From Bacillus sp. FJAT-28004 (GTDB lineage: Bacteria > Bacillota > Bacilli > Paenibacillales > Paenibacillaceae): a stretch of DNA of 64,000 nt. A program made the translations under genes and the position numbers. How positions within the stretch are numbered: position 1 is the first letter of the stretch; each line of letters opens with the position of its first letter. The notes below the pieces were generated by a model. It worked only from the letters and a program-made list of their open reading frames with translations. It was not told where the DNA came from and made no database searches. The stretch covers positions 195,970-259,969 of the forward strand of contig NZ_LGHP01000002.1 in the NCBI RefSeq assembly GCF_001280845.1, given 5' to 3'. Below, piece after piece: positions 52,104-60,320 of this stretch.

Positions 52104-54227
52104 GTGAATATATTTAAGATAGTTATGTCACTAATACTAGGATTTCAGCTATTGCTGCAGCCTAATCAGGCTTCAGCTGAAGCTTCGGAATCAAAAGGCT
52201 ATTATTTGATTGAGCTTTCTAAATTTGGCATTTATAACGATGGTACGCATCCTGTTGAGACAGCAAAGGGCATTAATAACGCGCTGCAATGGGCAGTTAA
52301 AAATGGGAAAACAACGACGTCGCTTCCGCCGGGAACTTATTTAATCGATAAAGCAAACCGGATTAATATGGTCAGCAATATGGTGTTTGATCTCCCAATG
52401 GATGCGGTGCTTCAGAAGGAAACGAACGATAAAGAGTTGTACCATCTCATGTATTTGGGTAATGGCGTTCATAACGTTACGCTTAGAGGTGGAACCTATA
52501 TCGGAGATAGGGAAACACATAACTATTCCAAGAAAGACAATAAGCACAGTTCTGGGACACATGAAGCTGGTTATGGCATTATCACGCAAGGGGCAACTGA
52601 CATTACAATTGACGGCGTCAAAGCGATTAATTTTACGGGAGACGGTCTCTTGCTCGGTGGACATGGCACCATGGCAAAGGATTTATATGAAGATCATTTC
52701 GTATTAGGAGCATTCGATGATAAAGGAAAAAATATAGCGAATGCAAAAAAAATCCGAACGAAGCTGCCGCTTAATTTTTCAAACGCTATTTTTAAGACTG
52801 AAAAACAATTTGAACTATCTAATGCGATAAAGTTGCCGAATAAATTTGACATCTTCTTTTATAAAGCGAACGGAGCTTTTATTAAGAAGCTGGCAAATGT
52901 GAAGGTACGCGAAATGATGGATATTCCTGAAGGAGCTACGCAGTTTCATCTCGTATTCGAACAAGCAACTAAAAAGGGTGCATATGTGGAATTTTGGAAC
53001 AAGAGAGTTTCGACTAATGTTGTAGTGAAAAATTCTGAATTTGCTTATAACCGAAGGCAAGGAATTACGGTTGGCGGTGCTGATCAAGTACTCATTGAGA
53101 ACAATGTTCTTCATCATATAAAGGGGACGATGCCGCAATCGGGAATAGACGTGGAGGGCGGATTTGGCGAGAACGGGCACCGCAACAGCAACATTACAAT
53201 CAAGAGCAATAAATTTCATGATAATGCTTCCTATGATGTCATCCTTTATGATGGGAGAGACGCAATCGTAGAAGACAATCATCTTGCGTCAAAAGGAGCT
53301 ATCGGGTTAGCTATTTCTGATCCTTTTAAAGGGGCCACCATTAAAGGTAATCACTTTGATGGTTCACGAATTGCCGCAGGTCATGACGCAACATTTATCG
53401 ATAATAAGATGAATGACTCCTATACGTCGTTTACTGGACCTAATATCAAAATAGACGGCATGACATTTACGGATTCCATGTTTTTAATTAGCGCGAAAGA
53501 TGCATTTGGGGTGAGTGTATCTAACGTCGTTATAAATAACAATAAAAAAAGTGATTCAGGTTTATCTCTTTGGGGAAAACCGATTCATTTAAAAAATATT
53601 ACGATTAATGGCGAGGGCAAGCTTAGGGTCGTTACGGGGGGGATAGCCGAGGGATCTACATTCGATAACTTGAAGGTAACTGGCTTTAATAACGATTACG
53701 GCTTAGCGCTGCCGCCTGGTACGTACAATAATTGTGTGTTTGAGGGAGCTGCAGGAACCGGTAGATTTGGCTCAATTACGATGTCATTAGCAGGCAAATA
53801 TGTGTTCGACGGCTGCTCTTTCCAATCACCGGCGTCCCTTGGCGCATTCTTGATCGCTGAACATCCTAAGCTCGATTTGACCATCAAAAATTCGAAGTTC
53901 GAGCTGTTAGGCAACTCGCAAGCGATCAGCGTACAATCGGCCAAAAACTTGCTTTTGGAGAAGAATACGATTACGGCGGAAAAACTAACCTCTGATAAAA
54001 CAGAAATTATTCGAATTAATGATTATTGGAAACGAAAAGATCCGCATGATGTTCTCAAAGCTGTGATTAGGGGAAATACGATTAAAACAAATTTGGCTGC
54101 GATCGGCATCGCAACTTTATATGCGGGAACGGGAGCACCTGCCTACCTTATCGAGAACAACATCTTATACAAGGCTAAGCTGCTGCAAAAGAAAAACGAT
54201 ATCCTTAAAAATAATACCTTAAAGTAA
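52104..54227 (+). CDS. Secreted right-handed beta-helix protein (pectate-lyase/GH28-like fold)
   Basis: A 707-residue exported protein with a signal peptide (about 1-26, ending ASAEA). The N-terminal part has the pectate-lyase-superfamily start FGIYNDGTHPVETAKGINNA and LPPGTYLIDKA. The body shows many short strand-turn repeats rich in Asn, Gly, Val and Ile (NVTLRGGTYIGD, VVKNSEFAYNRRQGITVGG, VLIENNVLHHIKGTMPQSG, ITIKSNKFHDNAS), typical of parallel beta-helix proteins acting on polysaccharides. No complete active-site set was recognised, so it could be a lyase, a hydrolase, an epimerase or a binding protein. The GTG start has AGGAGG upstream. It has its own terminator. Confidence 0.75.
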   Translation: MNIFKIVMSLILGFQLLLQPNQASAEASESKGYYLIELSKFGIYNDGTHPVETAKGINNALQWAVKNGKTTTSLPPGTYLIDKANRINMVSNMVFDLPMDAVLQKETNDKELYHLMYLGNGVHNVTLRGGTYIGDRETHNYSKKDNKHSSGTHEAGYGIITQGATDITIDGVKAINFTGDGLLLGGHGTMAKDLYEDHFVLGAFDDKGKNIANAKKIRTKLPLNFSNAIFKTEKQFELSNAIKLPNKFDIFFYKANGAFIKKLANVKVREMMDIPEGATQFHLVFEQATKKGAYVEFWNKRVSTNVVVKNSEFAYNRRQGITVGGADQVLIENNVLHHIKGTMPQSGIDVEGGFGENGHRNSNITIKSNKFHDNASYDVILYDGRDAIVEDNHLASKGAIGLAISDPFKGATIKGNHFDGSRIAAGHDATFIDNKMNDSYTSFTGPNIKIDGMTFTDSMFLISAKDAFGVSVSNVVINNNKKSDSGLSLWGKPIHLKNITINGEGKLRVVTGGIAEGSTFDNLKVTGFNNDYGLALPPGTYNNCVFEGAAGTGRFGSITMSLAGKYVFDGCSFQSPASLGAFLIAEHPKLDLTIKNSKFELLGNSQAISVQSAKNLLLEKNTITAEKLTSDKTEIIRINDYWKRKDPHDVLKAVIRGNTIKTNLAAIGIATLYAGTGAPAYLIENNILYKAKLLQKKNDILKNNTLK

Positions 54228-54233
54228 TTTACA

Positions 54234-54278
54234 GGCATCCGTTTTCTTCATTCGAAGAGAGCGGATGTTTTTTTGCCT
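54234..54278 (+). terminator. Intrinsic terminator
   Basis: CATCCGTTTTCTT pairs with AAGAGAGCGGATG around CATTCG, then seven T residues. Confidence 0.8.
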
Positions 54279-54311
54279 TTTCCGATTCGACGCGGGGGTA
54301 TGTATATACGC

Positions 54312-54317
54312 TATAAT
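54312..54317 (+). promoter_or_regulatory. -10 element (TATAAT) upstream of the GDPD gene
   Basis: A perfect TATAAT about 70 bases before the gene and after the preceding terminator. No good -35 element is visible at the right spacing. Confidence 0.35.
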
Positions 54318-54389
54318 AAGAGAAGAACTTGTTAAGCAATTCCATTTCTCACACTATAGATCACCAAACAATGAATAGGATGAATGTTT

Positions 54390-56168
54390 ATGCTTAAGCG
54401 GCTTGCTAGAAGTATCCGTGACTTTCGTGAAACGTACAAGCAGCATTTGTTGTTTGAATATTTATTTATGCTGTTGACGAGTTTTGTCATCATTCCGATT
54501 ATTTCTTTTATTTTTAACCGTATGCTTCGTGTACTCGGATCTGGTTCCGTCTTGAATGGCGATGTTTACAAAATCGGGCTGAGTTATACGGGGGTTGCGG
54601 GATTAATCGCGATTTGTTTAGTAGCCGTACTTGTGCTTTTTATCGAGTTTGGCGTAGTCATTACGATTTCTCAGCAGCATTATTTTGGCAAAGCGGTACT
54701 CATATCCGATGCTGTGTTAACGACGCTGAGGCAAACGCCTAAACTATTTGGATTTGGCTTGATTCAGCTGCTGTTCTTTCTGTTGTTCCTTGTTCCATTT
54801 ATTGATTCGCCGCTGTCATCGTCCCTATTTGCGCAGTTTAATGTCCCGATATTTTTCAATAGCCGCGTGTTGAGCTCGTCTATGGTTATGCTTGCTTTGT
54901 ACGGCTTTTTGTTCTTGGCGGGATTGTACACCATTTTGAGATGGATTTTCGTTTTGCATTTTATTATGATCGAAGACAAATCCATTCGTATGGCAATTAG
55001 AAGCAGCCTCATGTTAACGAAGGGAAAGCGTTTGTCTATCTTTGTTAATTTATTTTTGCTTAATGCGGTTGTGTTCGCGCTTGGTTTTGTGGCCATTTCA
55101 TCTGTCGCTTATTTGCCAGCCTGGTTGGACATCAATGTGCTTAAAGTGGTATCTAACCATTATTCATTAACGTTAACTACGGTACTTACCTATATGTTCA
55201 CACTGTTGCTCGTTCCGATTAATATCATTTTTTTGACCAGGCTTTTTTATCATTTTAAACGTACACGAGGCGTGATGCCGAGAGATCAGCTGCGTTTATA
55301 CAAAAACGGTTGGGTAGGCCCTCTAGAGAAACGTCTAATGACTTTTCTAAAAGGAAGAACAAGGAAGCGAGTGTTGTATAGCTCTATATTGGCCGCTTAT
55401 TTAGCACTCGCGCTGTTTGTGAGCTATGCCGCTAATGATCAATTGGTTTATGTCAAATGGAGTGTGCTTTTGTCTGCGCATCGCGGGGATACGCAGGTTG
55501 CACCGGAAAACTCGCTCGCTGCGGTTCGCAGCTCCGTGGAGCAAGGCATCGATGCCGTTGAAATTGACGTACAGATGACAAAGGACGGCGTAGTCGTCCT
55601 TAATCATGACTTTAATTTACAGCGAATGGCAGGGGTGCCAAAGCGGGTTAGCGAGCTGAACTATGAGGAAATTGCAAGGCTGAACATTGGCAAATCTGGT
55701 GGTGAATTAGATGAGATTGTACGAATTCCTATGTTATCCGAGGTGCTCGCCGAGGTGCAGGGGAGATCAAAGCTGATTATTGACCTTAAGCCTTATGGTT
55801 CGGGCGAAGAATTAGCTGCACATGTTGTAGCCTTAATTGAACAGTTTGATATGGTACAGGACTGTTATATCCAGTCATTCGATCGGGTTACGCTGCAGCA
55901 AATTCGGTCACTGAATCCCGATATTAAAATAGGGCAAATCTTATATTTTGCACTCGGTGATCTCTCACTTCTTGATGTTGATTTCTACACGATCGAGCAG
56001 GTTATGTTGACAGAACAGCTCGTGGAGCGTGCGCATAAAAAGGGCCGCGAGGTATGGGTATGGACAGTCAATAGCGAGCGGAATTTAAAAGAAGTGCTGA
56101 AATTCGAAATCGACGGCATTATTACCGATTACCCTGCGCGCGCGCACAATATGGTTGAGTTAAAATGA
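54390..56168 (+). CDS. Membrane-anchored glycerophosphodiester phosphodiesterase
   Basis: A 592-residue protein. The N-terminal half (about 1-320) has about eight membrane helices and matches the GDPD-associated membrane domain. The C-terminal half (about 350-590) is the catalytic barrel with SAHRGDTQVAPENSLAA, VEIDVQMTKDGVVVLNHDF and KLIIDLKPYG, holding the His/Glu/Asp residues that bind the metal and cleave glycerophosphodiesters to glycerol-3-phosphate and an alcohol. It may recycle lipid head groups or teichoic acid pieces at the membrane. ATG at 54390 is preferred because AGGA lies 9 bases upstream; the ATG at 54384 is too near. Confidence 0.88.
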   Translation: MLKRLARSIRDFRETYKQHLLFEYLFMLLTSFVIIPIISFIFNRMLRVLGSGSVLNGDVYKIGLSYTGVAGLIAICLVAVLVLFIEFGVVITISQQHYFGKAVLISDAVLTTLRQTPKLFGFGLIQLLFFLLFLVPFIDSPLSSSLFAQFNVPIFFNSRVLSSSMVMLALYGFLFLAGLYTILRWIFVLHFIMIEDKSIRMAIRSSLMLTKGKRLSIFVNLFLLNAVVFALGFVAISSVAYLPAWLDINVLKVVSNHYSLTLTTVLTYMFTLLLVPINIIFLTRLFYHFKRTRGVMPRDQLRLYKNGWVGPLEKRLMTFLKGRTRKRVLYSSILAAYLALALFVSYAANDQLVYVKWSVLLSAHRGDTQVAPENSLAAVRSSVEQGIDAVEIDVQMTKDGVVVLNHDFNLQRMAGVPKRVSELNYEEIARLNIGKSGGELDEIVRIPMLSEVLAEVQGRSKLIIDLKPYGSGEELAAHVVALIEQFDMVQDCYIQSFDRVTLQQIRSLNPDIKIGQILYFALGDLSLLDVDFYTIEQVMLTEQLVERAHKKGREVWVWTVNSERNLKEVLKFEIDGIITDYPARAHNMVELK

Positions 56169-56200
56169 GAACATGCAGATGAGCTAGGGGAGCGGAAACC

Positions 56201-56932
56201 GTGACACAAATTGAAAAATATAAATCCTTTATTGAGTCGCTCCCTGCGGGCAGCTTGTCCAAGGAACAGCTGTTTGTGAAGGATTTGCTTATTCAAGAAG
56301 AGCATGACATGTCGATCTATTACGTGCCTTACGAATATGTGAATAGCGCTGCTAAAGTGATGATTATCGGCATTACGCCTGGGTTTACTCAAATGGAGCT
56401 GGCGTTACGCAGCGCACGGGAGGATCTCGTAAATGGGGTGTCTTATGAGCTCATTGATCAACGTGCGAAGAAGCTTGCCAGCTTTGCTGGCTCAATGAGA
56501 AAAAATTTGATCGAAATGCTCGATCAAATCGGATTGCCTGCCGCGCTTGGCATAAAGAGCAGCGAATTATTATTTTATGAGCTCAGAGAGTTACTGCATA
56601 CGACATCTGTCATTCGGTATCCCGTATTCATTAAGGGCAAAAATTACACAGGACATAGCCCCGTCATTTTGAAATCAGAGACGCTTTATCATTATGCAGA
56701 AAGCATTTTTCTTCCAGAATTGCTGGCGGTAAAAGATGCGCTTGTCTTACCGCTTGGCAAGTCGGTATCCGATGTGGTACAGCATTTCGCTAATAAAGGG
56801 TGGATAGATAAAGAAAGATGCGTGTTCGAAATGCCGCATCCCTCGGGAGCAAATGGTCATCGAAAAAGCCAGTTTGAGCAAAGTAAAACAGGAATGCAGC
56901 AGCAAGTGTTGGAGTGGTTCAGCCATAAATAG
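56201..56932 (+). CDS. Uracil-DNA glycosylase-superfamily protein
   Basis: A 243-residue cytoplasmic protein. Two motifs point to the UDG superfamily: VMIIGITPGFTQ (about 50-61; compare GINPG in MUG-type enzymes) and EMPHPSGANGHRK (about 211-223; compare the HPS/NPSG leucine-loop motif). Length and order fit the family. It could remove deaminated or mismatched bases from DNA, but the residue set does not match a well-characterised subfamily, so the substrate is open. The GTG start has AGGGGAG upstream. It follows the GDPD gene by 32 bases and may be co-transcribed. Confidence 0.65.
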   Translation: MTQIEKYKSFIESLPAGSLSKEQLFVKDLLIQEEHDMSIYYVPYEYVNSAAKVMIIGITPGFTQMELALRSAREDLVNGVSYELIDQRAKKLASFAGSMRKNLIEMLDQIGLPAALGIKSSELLFYELRELLHTTSVIRYPVFIKGKNYTGHSPVILKSETLYHYAESIFLPELLAVKDALVLPLGKSVSDVVQHFANKGWIDKERCVFEMPHPSGANGHRKSQFEQSKTGMQQQVLEWFSHK

Positions 56933-56962
56933 CAGCTATAGAAAGAGAAGGGATGATTGGGG

Positions 56963-57751
56963 ATGCATAGTAGAAAAGTTCGCATGATTACCTCTTTTGC
57001 GTTTCTTGCCAGTCTCTTATGGATATTTGCATTAGGCTGGTCGATAAAGGATTATTTGTTTGGAGCAACGAGCCAATCATCCGTTCAGCAAGATACGGAA
57101 CAAGCAGCGGAAGCATCCAATGAGCTAAAGATCATTGCTCTAGGTGATTCGTTAACAAGAGGAACAGGTGATATTGAAGGAAAAGGATATGTGGGTTATG
57201 TCAGCGATCAGCTGAAGCAAGCAGGTACAGAGGTTTCCTTAATTAACTTAGGCATTAAGGGGCTTACCTCTTCACTGCTAGTGGAGCAGATGAAACAAAA
57301 GGAGATCGAGCGGCAAATTGGACAAGCAGACATTATTCTGATGACCATTGGCGGCAATGACTTATTTCTTGGTGGTCAATCGCTTACGGATCTGTCGGAG
57401 GCTAGTATTTCGGGATTAGAAGAAGCGTATTTCATTCATCTAAAAACGATTCTGACGAATATTCGTGCCGTTAACACCGAAGCTGCCGTTTACTTGCTTG
57501 GACTGTATAATCCTTTCAGCGAATTTCAGAATGGAGAGTTAATGTCGACTGTTGTAAGGAATTGGAACAGCAAAACGGCGGAGACGCTTGCACAATATTC
57601 GAAAGCCATATTTGTACCGACCTATGATTTGTTTCAGCTGAATGCAGAGAAACTTTTATTCACTGATCATTTCCACCCAAATGAGACAGGGTATCGCTTA
57701 ATGGCTGAGCGGGTAGCCGCGTTAGTTGCTGAGGCAGGAGGACAACCATGA
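56963..57751 (+). CDS. SGNH/GDSL-type esterase, membrane-anchored or secreted
   Basis: A 262-residue protein with an N-terminal signal or anchor helix (about 9-30). The four SGNH blocks are clear: IIALGDSLTRGTG (Ser), INLGIKG (Gly), TIGGNDLF (Asn) and DHFHPNETGY (Asp and His). Family members are lipases, acyl esterases or peptidoglycan/teichoic acid deacetylases. The ATG at 56963 has AGAAGGGA 10 bases upstream; a TTG at 56957 is possible. It overlaps the next ABC ATPase gene as ATGA, suggesting a linked export or envelope function. Confidence 0.87.
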   Translation: MHSRKVRMITSFAFLASLLWIFALGWSIKDYLFGATSQSSVQQDTEQAAEASNELKIIALGDSLTRGTGDIEGKGYVGYVSDQLKQAGTEVSLINLGIKGLTSSLLVEQMKQKEIERQIGQADIILMTIGGNDLFLGGQSLTDLSEASISGLEEAYFIHLKTILTNIRAVNTEAAVYLLGLYNPFSEFQNGELMSTVVRNWNSKTAETLAQYSKAIFVPTYDLFQLNAEKLLFTDHFHPNETGYRLMAERVAALVAEAGGQP

Positions 57752-58659
57752 GCGACATCACATTAGCGGTTCAGGGACTACGGAAGGTGATTGGCAAGCG
57801 GACGATTATCAAAGATTTAAGTTTTGAGCTGAAGCGTGGCGAAGTATTTGGTTTCCTCGGTCCTAACGGGGCGGGGAAAACGACCACGATTCGAATGCTG
57901 GTCGGCTTAATTAAGCCGACCTCCGGTACCATTCATATATGCGGATTAGATATAGCTAAACATTTTACAAAAGCAATGCGGCATTTAGGTTGTATCGTAG
58001 AAAACCCAGAGCTGTATCCATTCTTAAGCGGAATGGACAATCTTCGTCACTTTGCCGTTATGATTAGCGGAATTTCGCAGGAGCGGATTCATGAGGTCGT
58101 CAGGCTGGTCGGCATGCAGGATCGGGTAAATGATAAAGTAAGCACCTATTCGCTTGGGATGAGGCAGCGACTTGGGATCGCGCAGGCACTGCTAGGCAAG
58201 CCGGATGTCCTCATACTGGACGAGCCAACGAATGGACTTGATCCATCGGGAATTAGAGAAATGCGTGCGTTCATTCGGTTTTTGGCAGAGGAAGAAGGAT
58301 TAACCGTGCTCGTATCGAGTCATTTGCTGCATGAAATTCAATTGATGTGTGATCGGGTTGCGATTATTTCCAAGGGCGAAATCATTCGAGTGGATTCTGT
58401 GAAGCAGTTATTGTCCAGTGAAGAACGTCTAGTATGGCGCATACAGCCGCAAGCACTAGGCAAAACGATTCTGAGCGGCCTTACGAGTGTTCTTAGCGAG
58501 ACGGAGGATACGGTTACGACGGCTTACGTAGAACATTCAGTTGGTGAGTGGAATCGCAAACTTGTGGAAGCTGGGGTCAGTGTGCTGGAGATGAATCGGA
58601 AGCTTCCAGCGCTTGAAGATCTATTTCTTGAGCTGACAGGAGGTGAATCCATTGATTAA
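57748..58659 (+). CDS. ABC-2 type exporter ATPase
   Basis: A 303-residue ATPase of the BcrA/NodI group. Walker A GPNGAGKTT, signature YSLGMRQRLGIAQAL and Walker B VLILDEPTNGLDPSG are all intact, with the switch His in VLVSSHLLHE. The C-terminal 80 residues are typical of this group. It begins inside the SGNH gene's stop with GGAGG upstream and pairs with the following permease. Such systems export antibiotics, lipids or polysaccharides; the cargo is unknown. Confidence 0.9.
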   Translation: MSDITLAVQGLRKVIGKRTIIKDLSFELKRGEVFGFLGPNGAGKTTTIRMLVGLIKPTSGTIHICGLDIAKHFTKAMRHLGCIVENPELYPFLSGMDNLRHFAVMISGISQERIHEVVRLVGMQDRVNDKVSTYSLGMRQRLGIAQALLGKPDVLILDEPTNGLDPSGIREMRAFIRFLAEEEGLTVLVSSHLLHEIQLMCDRVAIISKGEIIRVDSVKQLLSSEERLVWRIQPQALGKTILSGLTSVLSETEDTVTTAYVEHSVGEWNRKLVEAGVSVLEMNRKLPALEDLFLELTGGESID

Positions 58660-59623
58660 TCTCGTTCAAAATGAAATGACGAAGCTGGTCGGCAAACGAC
58701 GTTTTAGCGTGATCTCGATCATTATTATAGTCCTTCTCTCTATGTTTACTTATGCGCAGGCGAAACAGTCAGAATCGGTCAAGGAACGATTAGGCAACGT
58801 GGATTGGCGCACCGAATTGCAGCAGCAAATTGTTGATATGCAAAATCGATTGAGCAGCGCCGGACAATGGCGGGAGCAAATTCAAATTCAAATCAAGCAA
58901 TCCGAATATTATTTGGACAATAATGTGAATCCCTCCGAGCCTGGAGCTCCAACCTTTATTAGAGGTTTTGTTCAAAATTCAGCGGAGCTGTTTCTACCTT
59001 TGCTCATTATGATTATAGCAGTTGATATCGTCTCATCGGAGCGAAGCATGGGAACAATAAAGCTGCTGCTAACCCGCCCGGTGAGCCGGTTCAAAATTTT
59101 GCTTAGCAAATATATCGCGCTTATTTTGTCCGTCTCCTTAGTTATTTTCATATTTGGTTTGTTGTCTTACATCATCTCAGCCATTATGTTTGGCAATCAA
59201 GGCTGGTCGGCTCCAGTATTGACTGGATTCTCCACACAAGGAGGCGAGCTGGACATATCGGGCGTACGCCTTGTATCACAATGGCAATATATCATGCAGC
59301 AATTTGGACTCGCATGGTTTATATCGCTCGTAGTTGGGACGTTATCCTTCATGCTGTCCATTCTAATGAGAAGCAGCGCAGCCGGTATGGGCACAATGCT
59401 TGCGTGCTTAATCGCAGGTGCAATTCTGAGCAACATGGTATCCTCATGGGATTCGGCCAAATATTTGTTCATGGTCAACCTTGGGCTGATGGACTATGTC
59501 AGCGGATCTGCTCCTCCAATTGAGGGCATGACACTTGGCTTCTCGATTGCCGTGCTGGCCGCTTGGATGGTCGGTTCGCTGCTCGTTTCGTTTACAGTGT
59601 TTATGAGAAAAGACATTTATTAA
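58652..59623 (+). CDS. ABC-2 type exporter permease
   Basis: A 323-residue membrane protein with six helices. A first helix near residues 14-35 is followed by a long extracellular stretch (about 45-105), then SSERSMGTIKLLLTRPVSRF, characteristic of ABC-2 permeases, and the remaining helices. TTG at 58652 was chosen because AGGAGGTGA ends about 5 bases upstream; GTG at 58643 lies within that site. It overlaps the ATPase gene by 8 bases. Confidence 0.88.
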   Translation: MINLVQNEMTKLVGKRRFSVISIIIIVLLSMFTYAQAKQSESVKERLGNVDWRTELQQQIVDMQNRLSSAGQWREQIQIQIKQSEYYLDNNVNPSEPGAPTFIRGFVQNSAELFLPLLIMIIAVDIVSSERSMGTIKLLLTRPVSRFKILLSKYIALILSVSLVIFIFGLLSYIISAIMFGNQGWSAPVLTGFSTQGGELDISGVRLVSQWQYIMQQFGLAWFISLVVGTLSFMLSILMRSSAAGMGTMLACLIAGAILSNMVSSWDSAKYLFMVNLGLMDYVSGSAPPIEGMTLGFSIAVLAAWMVGSLLVSFTVFMRKDIY

Positions 59624-59702
59624 TGATGATGAAGGCTGTCTGACTCGTCCTAAAATGCTACTTCTATGCATAAGCATGTAATAGAAGAGGAGTGTGATAA
59701 GG

Positions 59703-60050
59703 TTGGACAAAACGGTACGCAGATATTATCAGCAAAAACAAAAGCAAAAAGAAATAGAGCAGGAGCTAACGGAACTTCGGCAGACGATTATGACTTATTT
59801 GGCCGAGCAGGAGGCCAGCGAGCTGGAGATTGGGAGCCATAAAGTAAAAGTTGTCGTGCAAGAACGTAAGGAATACGATGATAATAAACTTTTTGAGGCG
59901 CTGCCAGATCCCGAGCTATGGCGAATGTTATCGAAGCCTGATGGCACAAAAATTGCAAGCTTGATTAAGCTGAACATCATTAATGAGGAAAAGCTGAAGG
60001 ATACCTTTTCTACAAAGACGGTAAAGCTGCTTCAGGTCGATAAGAAGTAA
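59703..60050 (+). CDS. Small coiled-coil protein of unknown function
   Basis: A 115-residue protein, not recognised. The N-terminal 45 residues are charged and form a probable coiled coil (YYQQKQKQKEIEQELTELRQ). The rest is mixed alpha/beta (KVKVVVQERKEYDD, WRMLSKPDGTKIASL). No membrane helix or signal is present. The TTG start at 59703 is preferred over GTG at 59694, which overlaps the GAGGAG ribosome-binding site. A terminator follows. Confidence 0.65.
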   Translation: MDKTVRRYYQQKQKQKEIEQELTELRQTIMTYLAEQEASELEIGSHKVKVVVQERKEYDDNKLFEALPDPELWRMLSKPDGTKIASLIKLNIINEEKLKDTFSTKTVKLLQVDKK

Positions 60051-60068
60051 ATACGGTGAGCATACGAG

Positions 60069-60102
60069 AGAACGATTCGGTCAAACGAGTCGTTCTTTTT
60101 TG
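60069..60102 (+). terminator. Intrinsic terminator
   Basis: AGAACGATTCG pairs with CGAGTCGTTCT (one wobble), then six T residues. The following 200 bases up to the lipoprotein gene show no gene. Confidence 0.75.
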
Positions 60103-60320
60103 TGTGAGATAAGAAGCTCGGTGGGACTGCTGACGCTATTGGCATTACGCAAAATGTATCTCAAAAGCGCGAGACCAGCAGCATAGATCTAGTAACTAGA
60201 CTTAATACGCTGCGATTCCCGCTAAACGCAACTTTTTCACAACTCTTATCGTCATACTTACCAAATAAATCCAAACTGCGGGCGCATTAGATTTTGCTGC
60301 GCAATGGGGGCCTTGTATTT

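Noticed and set aside
52815..53282. 155-residue minus-strand frame
   Set aside because: Shadow inside the beta-helix protein gene with no protein-like features.
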